Source: Pleurodeles waltl | Lineage: Eukaryota > Chordata > Amphibia > Caudata > Salamandridae | NCBI RefSeq assembly: GCF_031143425.1 | Contig: NC_090437.1 | Coordinates: forward strand, 848,359,978 to 848,423,977 | Length of the DNA: 64,000 nt | Direction: 5' to 3' | Shown here: positions 53,956 to 64,000 of the stretch, one piece after another | Layout: every line of letters begins with the position of its first letter | Position numbering within the stretch: the first letter of the stretch is position 1 | Program-made: the position numbers and the translations under genes | The notes under the pieces: model-generated | What the model was told of the DNA's origin: nothing | The model's input: the letters and a program-made list of their open reading frames with translations, nothing else | The model's database searches: none

Positions 53956-56900
53956 CTAAGTCTTTGGTGACTGGATTAGCCAACCTGCTGTGCCTAGCAC
54001 CTAGAGGCTCCTCAGGGAGTGTGCTGTGCAAAATAGCAAGTTTATATATAATAAGGTAACGTTGTAGTGGGAGAGCAGCTGCCCTAGAACTGGTTTTGAG
54101 TGACCACATAGGAGGAGTTGCTAATTTCCTTGGCCACAAATCTAGGGTAGGCACAGATGCTCTGCCCAAGAGAAGAAAGATTCTGCCATATTGGTTTTAG
54201 ATAGAGAGGGGCACAGTGGGATTGTTTGCAGTAGGACACTCAAACACAAAGTGCACAGGTTTACCCCTGGGAACTGTTTCCCTTTTGGGTAGGGAAGGAC
54301 AAGGAGCCACCCACACCCACAAGCAAGTATGAGGTATAAAGGTGGCACCCCAGCAAATCCTCTTCAAAACATGTCTGGGTCTGTGGAAGAAACACAAAGA
54401 CAACTGTTGAGGCCCATGAAGAGAACCCTATGGGCTAGACCTGATCCTGCATTTACCAAGGATTAAGAAGTGGACTCCAATGGTCAATTTGCTGACCTCT
54501 TGTTGAGCTACAGGGAGACAAAAGATGCAAGACATCAACTTTCTTGGAAGAGCCAGCAGACCAGTTTCAACTGGATCTGCCCTGGAACCTGCAGGTGGTT
54601 TCTGTTGGAGTGAGTCCTGACCCGCAAATCCTGTTCCATGGGCCCTGGAAGCTTCGGCTGGGGTCAAAGTGTAATCTTTGTGCCCACTGATAAAAGCTAG
54701 TACTTAGAAACTGGTTCAAGACTTTTTAATTGTGAAACTGATAGAATACTGGGACCAGCCTTGCAGCTTATCCACACAGGGTGTATCGCAGGTGGGCCTG
54801 GATTCCCTGTAGCTCATGCGATGTTCTTTGCTCAGTGCCAGAAGCTGTCAATGCTAAGACTCTTCAACTCCATCCCGCAGCTTCCTTGACACCACCATCA
54901 ACAAGGCCCCAATCAACGCTAAAGATCTCCACGGTGCGAAAACCTGAACTTCTTCAACTTTCATACTGGGACCCCATCCACCTGAAAAATGTTTCTGTTG
55001 AGTCCTGCTTGACACTCTGCCTGTTGCCTTCAACACAGATGAAGCCATCGACTACATGTCAACGTCCAGTATTGTTTCTAAGAAAAAAAGGTAACAGTTT
55101 GACTGGGACAAACCTAGTCCCTGTACGCAATTAGTGATCAACCTCAGTGAGATCCAACTTTAGAATTTGCCACAGTCTAATGTGATCATTTGCCTGAGGT
55201 TGGAGCTTTGTGCCTTTTTGTTCTATTTTTATCCAAAATGTTGAAAATTCATAACTTTGGTTCCCCTTATTGGATTTTTGTCATCTTCATGTCGTTTGGT
55301 TTAGATAGTCTCTATTTTTATAAAGTGGAATGGAATTTTGTGTAGCACTTCCGACTTTTTCACTGTTTTGGTACTTATAAATGCTGTATGCTTTTTCTTA
55401 AACTAAGCCCATCTACTCTATGCCATTGCCACCAAGGGTTGAGCTTAGGGATAAATGGGTGAAAACTTTACTGAACCTAACAAGACTAGTGTCATTATTT
55501 CTTGTGATGGACTACCATCCACCTCAACTTGTAATACATTTTCTCAAAATCATACATTAAAGAGCCCTGCATACAAAGTAGCATTGCACAATAAGAGTAA
55601 CGATGCAAATGTTCTTAAGTATATCCCATACTTTATTATGCTAAATGATGTATCTGGGTGACAATCAGTACAGACAAAAATAAATACCATCAACCAAGGC
55701 AGTTTATTTAAGTAGATTATTGGATGGGAGATTAATCAAGTTTGGATTTTCTCTAAATAAAAGCAGATAGTTCTAGATTCACTGTGCCTGGAGATATCCA
55801 CACTGCAGGCTCCAGGACTTACATCACGTGCAATTAATATCACACAATACATTCCAGAATAAAACACGATTTTCATGTTAACCGTTTCCTAATTTAGCGA
55901 ACAATGATTTATCCCAGAGCTTAGTTCTCAGTTGAACAAAGGATCAATTTCCGGCAGTTCGGGTGGCTTAAAAGAATCCATTGTTTACGGCTTGAAGCCT
56001 GGTGTCTGGTACCACACTATAAAGATCCCTTGCATTGGGAATCCCAACCACGGGGGATACTAATGGGCCTCTGGGAGAACGTGGTACGCATCAGTCAGGA
56101 AGATTCAGCCTCGTGGTCAGTTCCGTTTCTTGATAGTTGATTAAATTCCAGCCGATACTCTCGCAGTCCAACTCTCTTAATTTCAACAAACTAGACTTTT
56201 ATGGAGCAACAGCTCACAAAAGTCTTCGGTTTCACGGATGACACTCTTCCAGCCAACTGCAATCGAAACCGTATGGTCCCCTTTTGAAAAGTGAAAGCAA
56301 GAGCTTAGCTGCTTGCCATCCGCTCCTGCCATCCAAGAGTTTTACTAGAGAACTATAAACATCAAATAGATCGTTTTCGTGTTGCGTTCTAGCCCATTAC
56401 CATGGTGCGACCTGTGACTTCTGTAAAAACTCCTCTGGGGGTGACAAATTTTTTCTGCAGAGCTCAATGTGTTTTTGGGGAGCAAACAATTTCCATATGA
56501 AAGAAAATATGTTGCACTTCATCACTTAGAAGCGTTGTGAAATCTGGCTTTACTTAAAGGTCTGTACTATTTCTACAGATTAGGTATAGTTATCAATATT
56601 ATAAGTGTTAGCCTGCAAGTCCCAGTATCCGTTGTGTAACAAGGGTACTATAGACCCTAACGAATCACGGAAAGTGTCCATCTATGCAGCCTGTAGGATA
56701 CTAAAAGACTTCCACACTTGGATGGGCCTACACGGTGCTTAGGTCCTGTGCCATTGCACCACCTGCACTACTGATTGCTACCACTCTGACTACCATGCCT
56801 AATCTAGATATTTCCTTCGTAGTGTTTTGAAAATAGGAGGTAATTTACACATGTTCCCAAGACGTTTGCCAATTAGCCAAGCATTCAGATACTTATGAAA

Positions 56901-57810
56901 TAGCCTTTAGTCTTTTGGCAGGCCAATAATGATACGCTTGTGCTTAGAAATCTTTCCCCAAGTACATTTAAATGGAGGGTGGCCAAGGTACCACAGTACC
57001 CCCACAGGAGGAGCTCATAGACAGAAACCAAATCCTCAATTGCATCCTTGTCTCACGGTGAGACAGAGAGAGAGGGCAGATATAAAGAAAGTGCTGTTGG
57101 GTGGATGGATTACCTCATGCAAAAAATCTGATTAAAATAAGAAGGAAAGTTCCAAAACAAGGTCATATGTTTATCGAACTGCCTACAAGAAAGTAGTAGA
57201 AATCTAATGAAGCATGCTAGAAGCCAAGGGGCGTGTCCATGAAAATGGAATTTTATGGAAACGAATCATGTCATACAGAGAATTGTTGCAAAATTAGAGT
57301 AAAGGTTAGAAGGACTAGTGTGCATATGGTCCAGGAGGAACTGACCATTCAGCTCAGTGAGCAAGGTTATTTCTAACTGTATCTGAATTCTTTATTCAAA
57401 CAGGACTATATTTGGTTTATTTTTTATTTTACGGCTTTTTGAGCACTGCAAGCCACCTTTACACGTGTAAGAGTAATATGCGAACGAGAGAGAGTGCATT
57501 TGATTGTACAGCCATGCAGTAGTAATCAACAGAGTGAATGTCTAACAAAAGTTGCTTTAACATAGCTTGGTCCCAGCAACTGTTCATCTTTACAATGGGA
57601 AGATGTAATTTCAGACAGCACTGATATTATCAGCTTTGATATCATCAGTGTAGATTTAATACAGTAGAAGGGTCCATGAGGGCTGAGGCAACATTGTAAG
57701 CCAGATGTGGTGGGCAAAAACAAGGTGCAGCAAAACTAACAAGCATTTACAATGCAATGGCTCTCGCATTTGCAAGAGTAAGAGATATCGGTGTTGTAAA
57801 TTACATCTTT
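53956..57810. other. No recognisable gene
   Basis: About 3.9 kb without a credible gene. Segments such as 54160-54760 and 55750-56340 have the look of old dispersed repeats but have no second copy here and no termini I could find. The longest frame (54781, 117 codons) has no motif. Confidence 0.4.
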
Positions 57811-57814
57811 TACC

Positions 57815-57930
57815 CATGTGTTTTGGTTTGGAGTGGAATGGATTATGTGGAGTGAAGTGGAATTATGTGGGTTGTATTGGAATTGTGGTATTGTGTGGTG
57901 TGGAGTGTATTTGTGTAGTAGAGTTACATG
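57815..57930. repeat. GTGGAAT-rich low-complexity tract
   Basis: Irregular runs of TGGAGTGGAATGG, GTGGAATT and TGTGGTGTGG make a degenerate G/T-rich simple repeat. No exact period is kept. Confidence 0.6.
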
Positions 57931-58223
57931 GCATGGTTAATAGATAGGTGCGAGAGCTGCACACAATAGATAACAAGCATTTGCAATGCAATAGGTCTCG
58001 CACTTGCTCGAGTTAGCGCTATTAGCAGTGTAAACTCCTAACCGGACTTTTCTTGCCACACAAATTGGAGAAAAACAATCAAAAGTGACGGCACTATATA
58101 AAATGCAGGGCACAAATCTGCTGTTCGAAGCTTTAATCATTACTGTTTTTTGGACAACAATGTTGCATGAAGGAGCCCACTCCCGGACTTCAGAATACAA
58201 TGCTCCACTAGTTCAGACAATCA

Positions 58224-58244
58224 AAAAAAAAAAAAAAAAAAAAT
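58224..58244. repeat. Poly-A tract
   Basis: About 21 A residues in a row. A retroposon tail was considered, but the sequence before it matches no element I know. It is recorded as a simple repeat. Confidence 0.8.
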
Positions 58245-58249
58245 TACAC

Positions 58250-61200
58250 GGTAGAGCCATGAGCGATCCAATTGACTTATGGCATCTTGTTGGCTGCGTT
58301 TTTTATGTCTTAAAAATATACACACTTTCCCACAGTGGACAGGTGACTTCGGCAAATAGGTAGTACACATCCGCCTATCCTTAAAGGCCTGTAACAAACA
58401 CTTTTAGGGCTATTCATAGTGGCATGTACCGCTGTACAGATTTCCAACCCAGGGTCTTTTTTTGGGGGGGGGCGTAGGGAGGAAACACATTCTTGTCAAC
58501 CCAGGCAGGGGTTGGAGATTCAGGTGAAACTTCCCCTCCCCGGGGAATCTACACTCCTACTGGGTAGGAAGAGAGGACATTTAGGCCTTCTCAGCCATCG
58601 CCATTGCCCAGATGGCCAAAAGAAGGCCCAGCTGCTCTGGGAAACTGCAGTAACTTTAGCTCACGGTTCTGCAGCCAATAGCTCTTATGTTCAGCTCACC
58701 ATAAGAAATTAAAACCTTATGTTTGAGAGCATTAATACTGGTTGTATACCAAAATTGAAGTGTATTTTGGATATGAAAGTGGTTTTTCAGAGCCCATAAT
58801 TTCCAAAATATATTTAAAGCGGACATTTAAATGCTAAATCACGGGCACTGGGACACTTATTACCGATATTACCTTTACACCAGGGTTATTGCAGCAGTGG
58901 TTATTATGTATCACCCTTGTACAGGCATGTCAAACACATTAGGGCTGGCAGTTCTACACCGAGGTGATCACAGCTGGTAATCTTGTCTAATGTATAAAAC
59001 ATTTATAATATTATTAGCTAATGGTGATTTTCATTGAACATACGGAGCTTATTAGCGAGAACGCTTGGAGAGCCAAGCTTTAGTGCCCCAAATACCCCGC
59101 ACACCTGCGCTGCGGGAAGCAGCATCCATGGATAGTGGAAAAATCGTAACAGGACACCCACAGCTTTTAACCCTTTAACCCAAGCATTGCTCTGGCACAC
59201 AATTTAAATGTTACTTCATTGGAATATTAACCCCTGCCCCCGCATTCTGGCTGGGACTCAAAATATAGCTCATAATTCACAGACCACAAACTACCCGTTT
59301 ACCCAAGTGGCTGACCATCTGATTAAAACAGCAATGTGGAGCACCTATGTTGACAGGCATTTGGTCACAGAACAGAGTTGAAACGTAAAACCACTGATTG
59401 TAAACCAATAGGTTTGGAGGGAAGGCGGGGGCACCTGGGGCAGTACGGAATTACATTATCTAAAAATTTGATTTTCAGTGCACCCGTAACATTGTGTTTT
59501 TTGGAATACGATTTTGGGTGCCCATCCATCGAACCGCCTGCCAAAGGAAATGCTTTGCACTGGCCCCCTAGAGGCGGACTCACCGGGTGGTAGGATTTGC
59601 CGTGCCATGTTTTCCACAGTTCCCAGTGGGAATCGAGGGCAGGGTCCGTTCTTGGGGCTGCAAAGGCAGCGGAGAGGCACAAGCAGATACAGATGTACAG
59701 CTCATGGTTATGGCACCCCTGGACCTGAAGGCAAAGAAACAGATGAAACACATAGAACAGGGGAGATACAAATAGGGAAATAAGCGAGGGGCATCCCAAC
59801 CCAGGAAAAGGACCAAGAACATGCAGGAAGGTTAAATCAAGATAACAATCTGGAACCTGGGCTAAAGGGGGTTCTTCCCCAGAGTAATAAATTGTTTTAG
59901 TGTGGATCCCTCAGCGCCAACGAACTATACAAGAAAATATAAACAAATAAAGTAACCCACACGTAACACAGCCACCAAACCAGTTCTCAATCATAACCAC
60001 CCAACTCTACTTGTACGTTTTAAAAGCGGACCACATTCCTCGCTCTAATTCACCACCATACTTTGAGTGTGCATCTGGGCCACCGTAGAGGCAGACATCC
60101 GTCAGGCAGAAGCCCGGGTTTCAACATTTAATCAATGTCAAAGTCACACCCCATCCTGGGCCAGCCATGCAGGCATAGCTCTGCTTTCCAGCGCTGACCT
60201 ATGCAGACAGAGTGGTGAGAAGAGGGCTGGGTGGTCAGTGCTTCTCAGGGGGGAGTGAGTATCTTAGCAGCACAAACCGTAGCCCTGAGCACCGCTCCTT
60301 GAGAAATAAACCAACCCCCGGAGGAATGAGGCATGGGTCCGCCCTACAGCTGCCGCCACCGCAAGAACGCCTCTGGACCCGAGGAAGCCTGGCCACCGCC
60401 TGTATCAAGTGGTGGGTCACGAGCAGAAACGACTGGAGCCCTGTGAACCAGCAGCACCCCAACACACACCGTGCCCCAGAGACATCCACGCCGGGGTCTC
60501 GTGTTTCCTCGAGTTAGAGCACATGGCGTTGTAAATTACTGACTGGACTTTTATTGTCACACAGAGTGAAAATAACAAGAGGAAGAGAGCGAGGGTGAGA
60601 TGGCCTTGGAAAAGCCGCTCTCTGATGTTGGTTTATGTTTACAAAGGGAGCTGGTGGGGAGGAGGGACTGAACACACACCCACAGTGCAAGGCAAACAGG
60701 GCAATACTGAAAGAAAAAGTCCCCTTCAGAAGAGATAAACAGGACATAGCGTAATTACACAGTACTTTGTGCTGCACCCAAAGTAAAAAAGGCAGGACAA
60801 AGAGGCAGAACTGACCACTAGCAAGCAAGGATTTTTGAAAGACACTGCAACTAACAAATCAGAATGCTGGAACTCACTCTATTGTACTCTTTAGTATACA
60901 GCAGGCAGGACGCTAACGCTCGACCTAAAAAGGAAGATAGAGAGGGATAGATAGTTTGTTCAGAAAGTGGTGAATGAACTTGAGACAGAAGAGCAGAAAG
61001 AGTATGTGGGAGAAGAAAAAGGGGAGAGCAGACTACCTATGAATAAAGAGGTAGCACTTATGTGTATAGAAGACACCCTTAGAGGAGTAGAGTGTGGGTT
61101 TGAGGGACAGAAACCCTGGTGGATAGCCCAACCGCTTATATTTAACTTAAGTCCTAAGCTTGAGATATAGAGTATTGCTCAGCCAGTACTGCTTAATGAA

Positions 61201-62944
61201 ATATTTCTATTTGAAGTAGACCCTCCAGTACATATTCAACATGAGGACCTGTGCCCATGGATAAGCCGCCTAAAACGTGTAATTTTGTGTAGAGCTAATA
61301 TGCAATGTTATTCTTGCCCCTTGTTTGCTTCAGGAATAGAATCTCATACAATGCCAGGTCATCCTGTTTCATTTAGAGGTGGCTTTGGGTGAAAACATAT
61401 GGGTATTTTTGCAGTTACAGCCTTGCACAAAACTGTCTTTTGAGACTTATTCCTCTTTGTATATGTGCAGCTAAATACAGCACATATGCAAAAAGGAAGT
61501 AACAAGGGGAAATAAAGACATTTCTCTGGATTACGCCAGCCTCGAGGAGGCACACCGTTTTAGCAAAAACCCATGCTTACAACTCTTTATGAATATGGAT
61601 TTCCTTCAAAATACATGGGTGGATGCAAGGGAACAGTAATGCTTACCTCAGACAAGGCACTGCAAGACAGCACTTCACAGAGTTGAGTTATTATTATGAT
61701 TTTTTTAACAAAGCCATACAAATTGGGCTTTTTATGGCTTTGCAATTTCCAAAATAGATATTGTATTGGGCCTGCACCAAAAAAGCCAAAGCAAAATCTT
61801 AGTTAATCTTGGCCTCAGTGAATATAAGACTATATGAACTACACTGCACTCTGCAGTCAGGCACACCCTCCCTTTGACAGCGTCAGCTGATATCATCTAT
61901 CTCATGCATGATCAATCAAAATGGATGAAGATGCCCTGAGATTCAAGATCAGGAATTAAAATCAAATGAATGGAGTACGGGGTGGAGGAACATTTCATTT
62001 TTTTTATTTTTTTATTTTTTTTTCATAGGAGCTCCACTTTAAAAGAACTAAGTATGGGAACAGACAGAGTTATTTAAATTACACATGTAACCACATTCCT
62101 TCATGATTGTTTTATTTAAAAAAGACAATATAAACAAAACTTTGTAGCAAACTGCCTGGTGCAGTGAAACCGTTTTTTTACCAAGACGTGTCTAGGACAG
62201 GACAGGATTTGGGAGGTCAGCCATGTCACCTGTCCCTGGGACTGATGGGATGTTAATGCCACAAGAAACAGAGCGAGCAATAGGAACAATTTGGAAAGCT
62301 GATGCTTTTCTGACAAGCAGTGATATCAAGCTGTTTGTGTGGCATGGCTGTGAATTACTTCCTTTCCCATTTGAACCAGGCCAGAGACCCCTAGCACTTT
62401 CTCTGCAGGATTCCTTGCTGATCACGGGGGCGCATGCTGGCGATGTAGGATAAACAGAGCACTGGTTCACAAGTGTGGAACATTTCTCACAAGATGACAC
62501 AAGGCAGTATTCCTCTAGATTTACATAGCTTTAGAAGCTTACACCAGCTCCCAATATTTCGTTAACAATTCTAGTCGAAAAACAACACTGCAGGTCTCCT
62601 GCTAAGAGAACGAAAATACGAGGGCACTCAAAGCTTCTTCATCCTGCCTTCCCAGCAGAGGCTGATCAGTGTAAGTGCAAAGCTAATCAGTGGAAGGACC
62701 CTCTTAAGCAGAGGGCCAGGGACGACAGACGACGAAAGGAAAGGAGAGACAGTGCTACGTGATGGATTGCAACTACCCTTTTAACCCCAAGTGTTAAAAA
62801 TGCAAAGGCAGTGCTCAATTGGCACTAACACCTTTATCAAAGTTGTCTTGGAGCAACGCAAACAAGATAAGTGTCATCTTCTGACAATAGCCAATAAGAA
62901 GAAACTGTAAAAAGAGGATTTGGCAAAATAATAGAAGTGATCTT
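58250..62944. other. No recognisable gene
   Basis: About 4.7 kb of mixed sequence. A minus-strand frame of 144 codons at 59365-59799 begins with a hydrophobic stretch but has no domain. Other frames are shorter. A T/A-rich simple tract lies at 61997-62027. This could be host intergenic or intronic DNA. Confidence 0.4.
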
Positions 62945-64000
62945 TGTAGGGGCTGGCCTGGCCTAAGGTACTTACACCTTATACCAGGTCCAGTTATCCC
63001 TTATTAGTGAAATGTAGGCAGTGTCTAGAAGCCAGGCTCTATAGAGGTAGCAGTAGCTGAGCAGCCAAGACTTATCTAGGAAACATGCAAAGCTCATGCA
63101 ATACCACTGTAGTCACACAGTACTCACACACATGAAAGAAAATACTCAGTGTTACAAACATAAAGGTACTTTATTTTGGTGACACAAATGCCAAAAATAC
63201 CATAGAGACTATACTCCCTTAGGAGGAAAGTAATATACAAATTAAATACACTAATTTGCAAAAACAGGTGTAAAACAGTTAGAAAACAGTGCAATCAATG
63301 AAAATCACTATAGCTAGAAATGGGCCTGGGGGAACACAAACCATATACTAAGAAAATGTAATGGGAATGTTGGTTTCCCACATAGGCAAGTCTAGTGTGT
63401 AGGGGAGCGCTGGGAGTATTAGAAAACACTTAAGGTAAGTAATAGAACCCACCCTAGAGCCCAGGAAAGCAGGAGTAAAATATAGTAACTTTCCTAGAAC
63501 ACACAAGAACACGAGAAATAGGATTATGCAAGAACCAGAAGACACTGCAAGACACCAACAGTGGATTCCTGCAGCTGAAGACCTGTGGAAGAAGCGACCC
63601 GGTCCAAGAAGCAGAGAAGAGTCCAGGGAGAACATGAGCCCCTGCTAACCTGGATGAAGGTGCAAAAGAAGAAACACCGGTGAAGAACAACAGTCAGTAC
63701 TGCACCCAAGAAGATGGATGTGGGTTCCTGGTTGGTGCAGATGATTTTCCATGCCAGATGGAAGATTGCAATGTGGTTTGTGTCACTGGATTCCTCCAAC
63801 AAGCCTTGGCACACGCAAAGCTCGCAGTTGGTGGAAAATGGCACTGCCCTGGACTAGGAGGGACCTGGTGGACTCTAGCCAGGAGGGGGAGTCAGAGGGG
63901 CTCTCAACAACTCCGAGAGCCCACAGAAGACTGTGGGTGCACAAAAGTCCCACAGCATTGGGACAAAGAAGGTGCAAAAGGAGGCCCACGCAGCATGACA
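62945..64000 (+). repeat. Second copy of the TG...CA LTR-like repeat, cut by the window end
   Basis: It starts TGTAGGGGCTGGCCTGGCC and continues in parallel with 42829 onward, in the same orientation. It lacks the LINE fragment found in that copy. The right end lies outside the window. No coding frame is recognised. Confidence 0.65.

Noticed and set aside
58085..58244. Poly-A tail of a processed pseudogene
   Set aside because: No coding sequence or known retroposon precedes the A run and no target duplication was found.
59365..59799. 144-codon minus-strand frame with a hydrophobic start
   Set aside because: No domain, splice support or conserved copy is available. Length alone is within chance for this amount of DNA.

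Overview
The window looks like repeat-dense intergenic DNA from a very large vertebrate genome. I infer an amphibian, most likely a salamander or newt, from the density and types of transposable elements: PIF/Harbinger, hAT, piggyBac-like, L2-like LINE and solo-LTR-like repeats. No exon of an ordinary host gene could be recognised. Everything with credible coding signal belongs to a mobile element.

Layout. 1-5.9 kb: a TTAA-bounded, probably piggyBac-derived element whose interior is a 383-bp tandem array. 6.85-17.28 kb: a complete 10.4-kb PIF/Harbinger element (copy 1) with terminal inverted repeats (TIRs) and an ATA target-site duplication (TSD). It encodes a two-exon HARBI1-like transposase on the + strand and two different Myb/SANT-type genes on the - strand, called gene A and gene B here. 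It holds two minisatellites and a nested 912-bp MITE. 19.34-24.0 kb: a solo-LTR-like repeat split by a second, smaller Harbinger family (19493-22966, TSD TTA) carrying one transposase gene and one Myb/SANT gene, both broken. 24-29.3 kb: AT-rich DNA with Harbinger-type MITEs and short minisatellites. 29.4-32.5 kb: a decayed hAT transposase. 33.1-33.6 kb: another MITE. 35.25-42.3 kb: a second copy of the large Harbinger (copy 2), decayed, internally deleted and right-truncated. 42.83-45.77 kb: a TG...CA repeat with a 5-bp TSD and a LINE 3' fragment inside; another copy starts at 62945 and runs off the window. 51-54 kb: an L2-like LINE reverse transcriptase cut by a 1.1-kb solo-LTR-like insertion at its catalytic YxDD motif. 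Most of the rest has no recognisable feature.

How the genes work together. Harbinger transposases usually act with a Myb/SANT-type DNA-binding partner. In copy 1 the transposase has a tiny first exon near the left TIR and its main exon 5.5 kb downstream. The intron between them contains the whole of gene A in antisense. Gene B faces the transposase tail to tail. The smaller family has only the tail-to-tail gene-B type, so the large family appears to have an extra SANT gene. Copy 1 has an uninterrupted transposase frame but a Lys at the predicted catalytic Glu. Copy 2 keeps the predicted DDE codons but is full of frameshifts. A short intron sits at the same codon and phase in copy 2 and in the smaller family, and is exactly missing from copy 1. 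These three points, with the three-gene design, are the most interesting content here.
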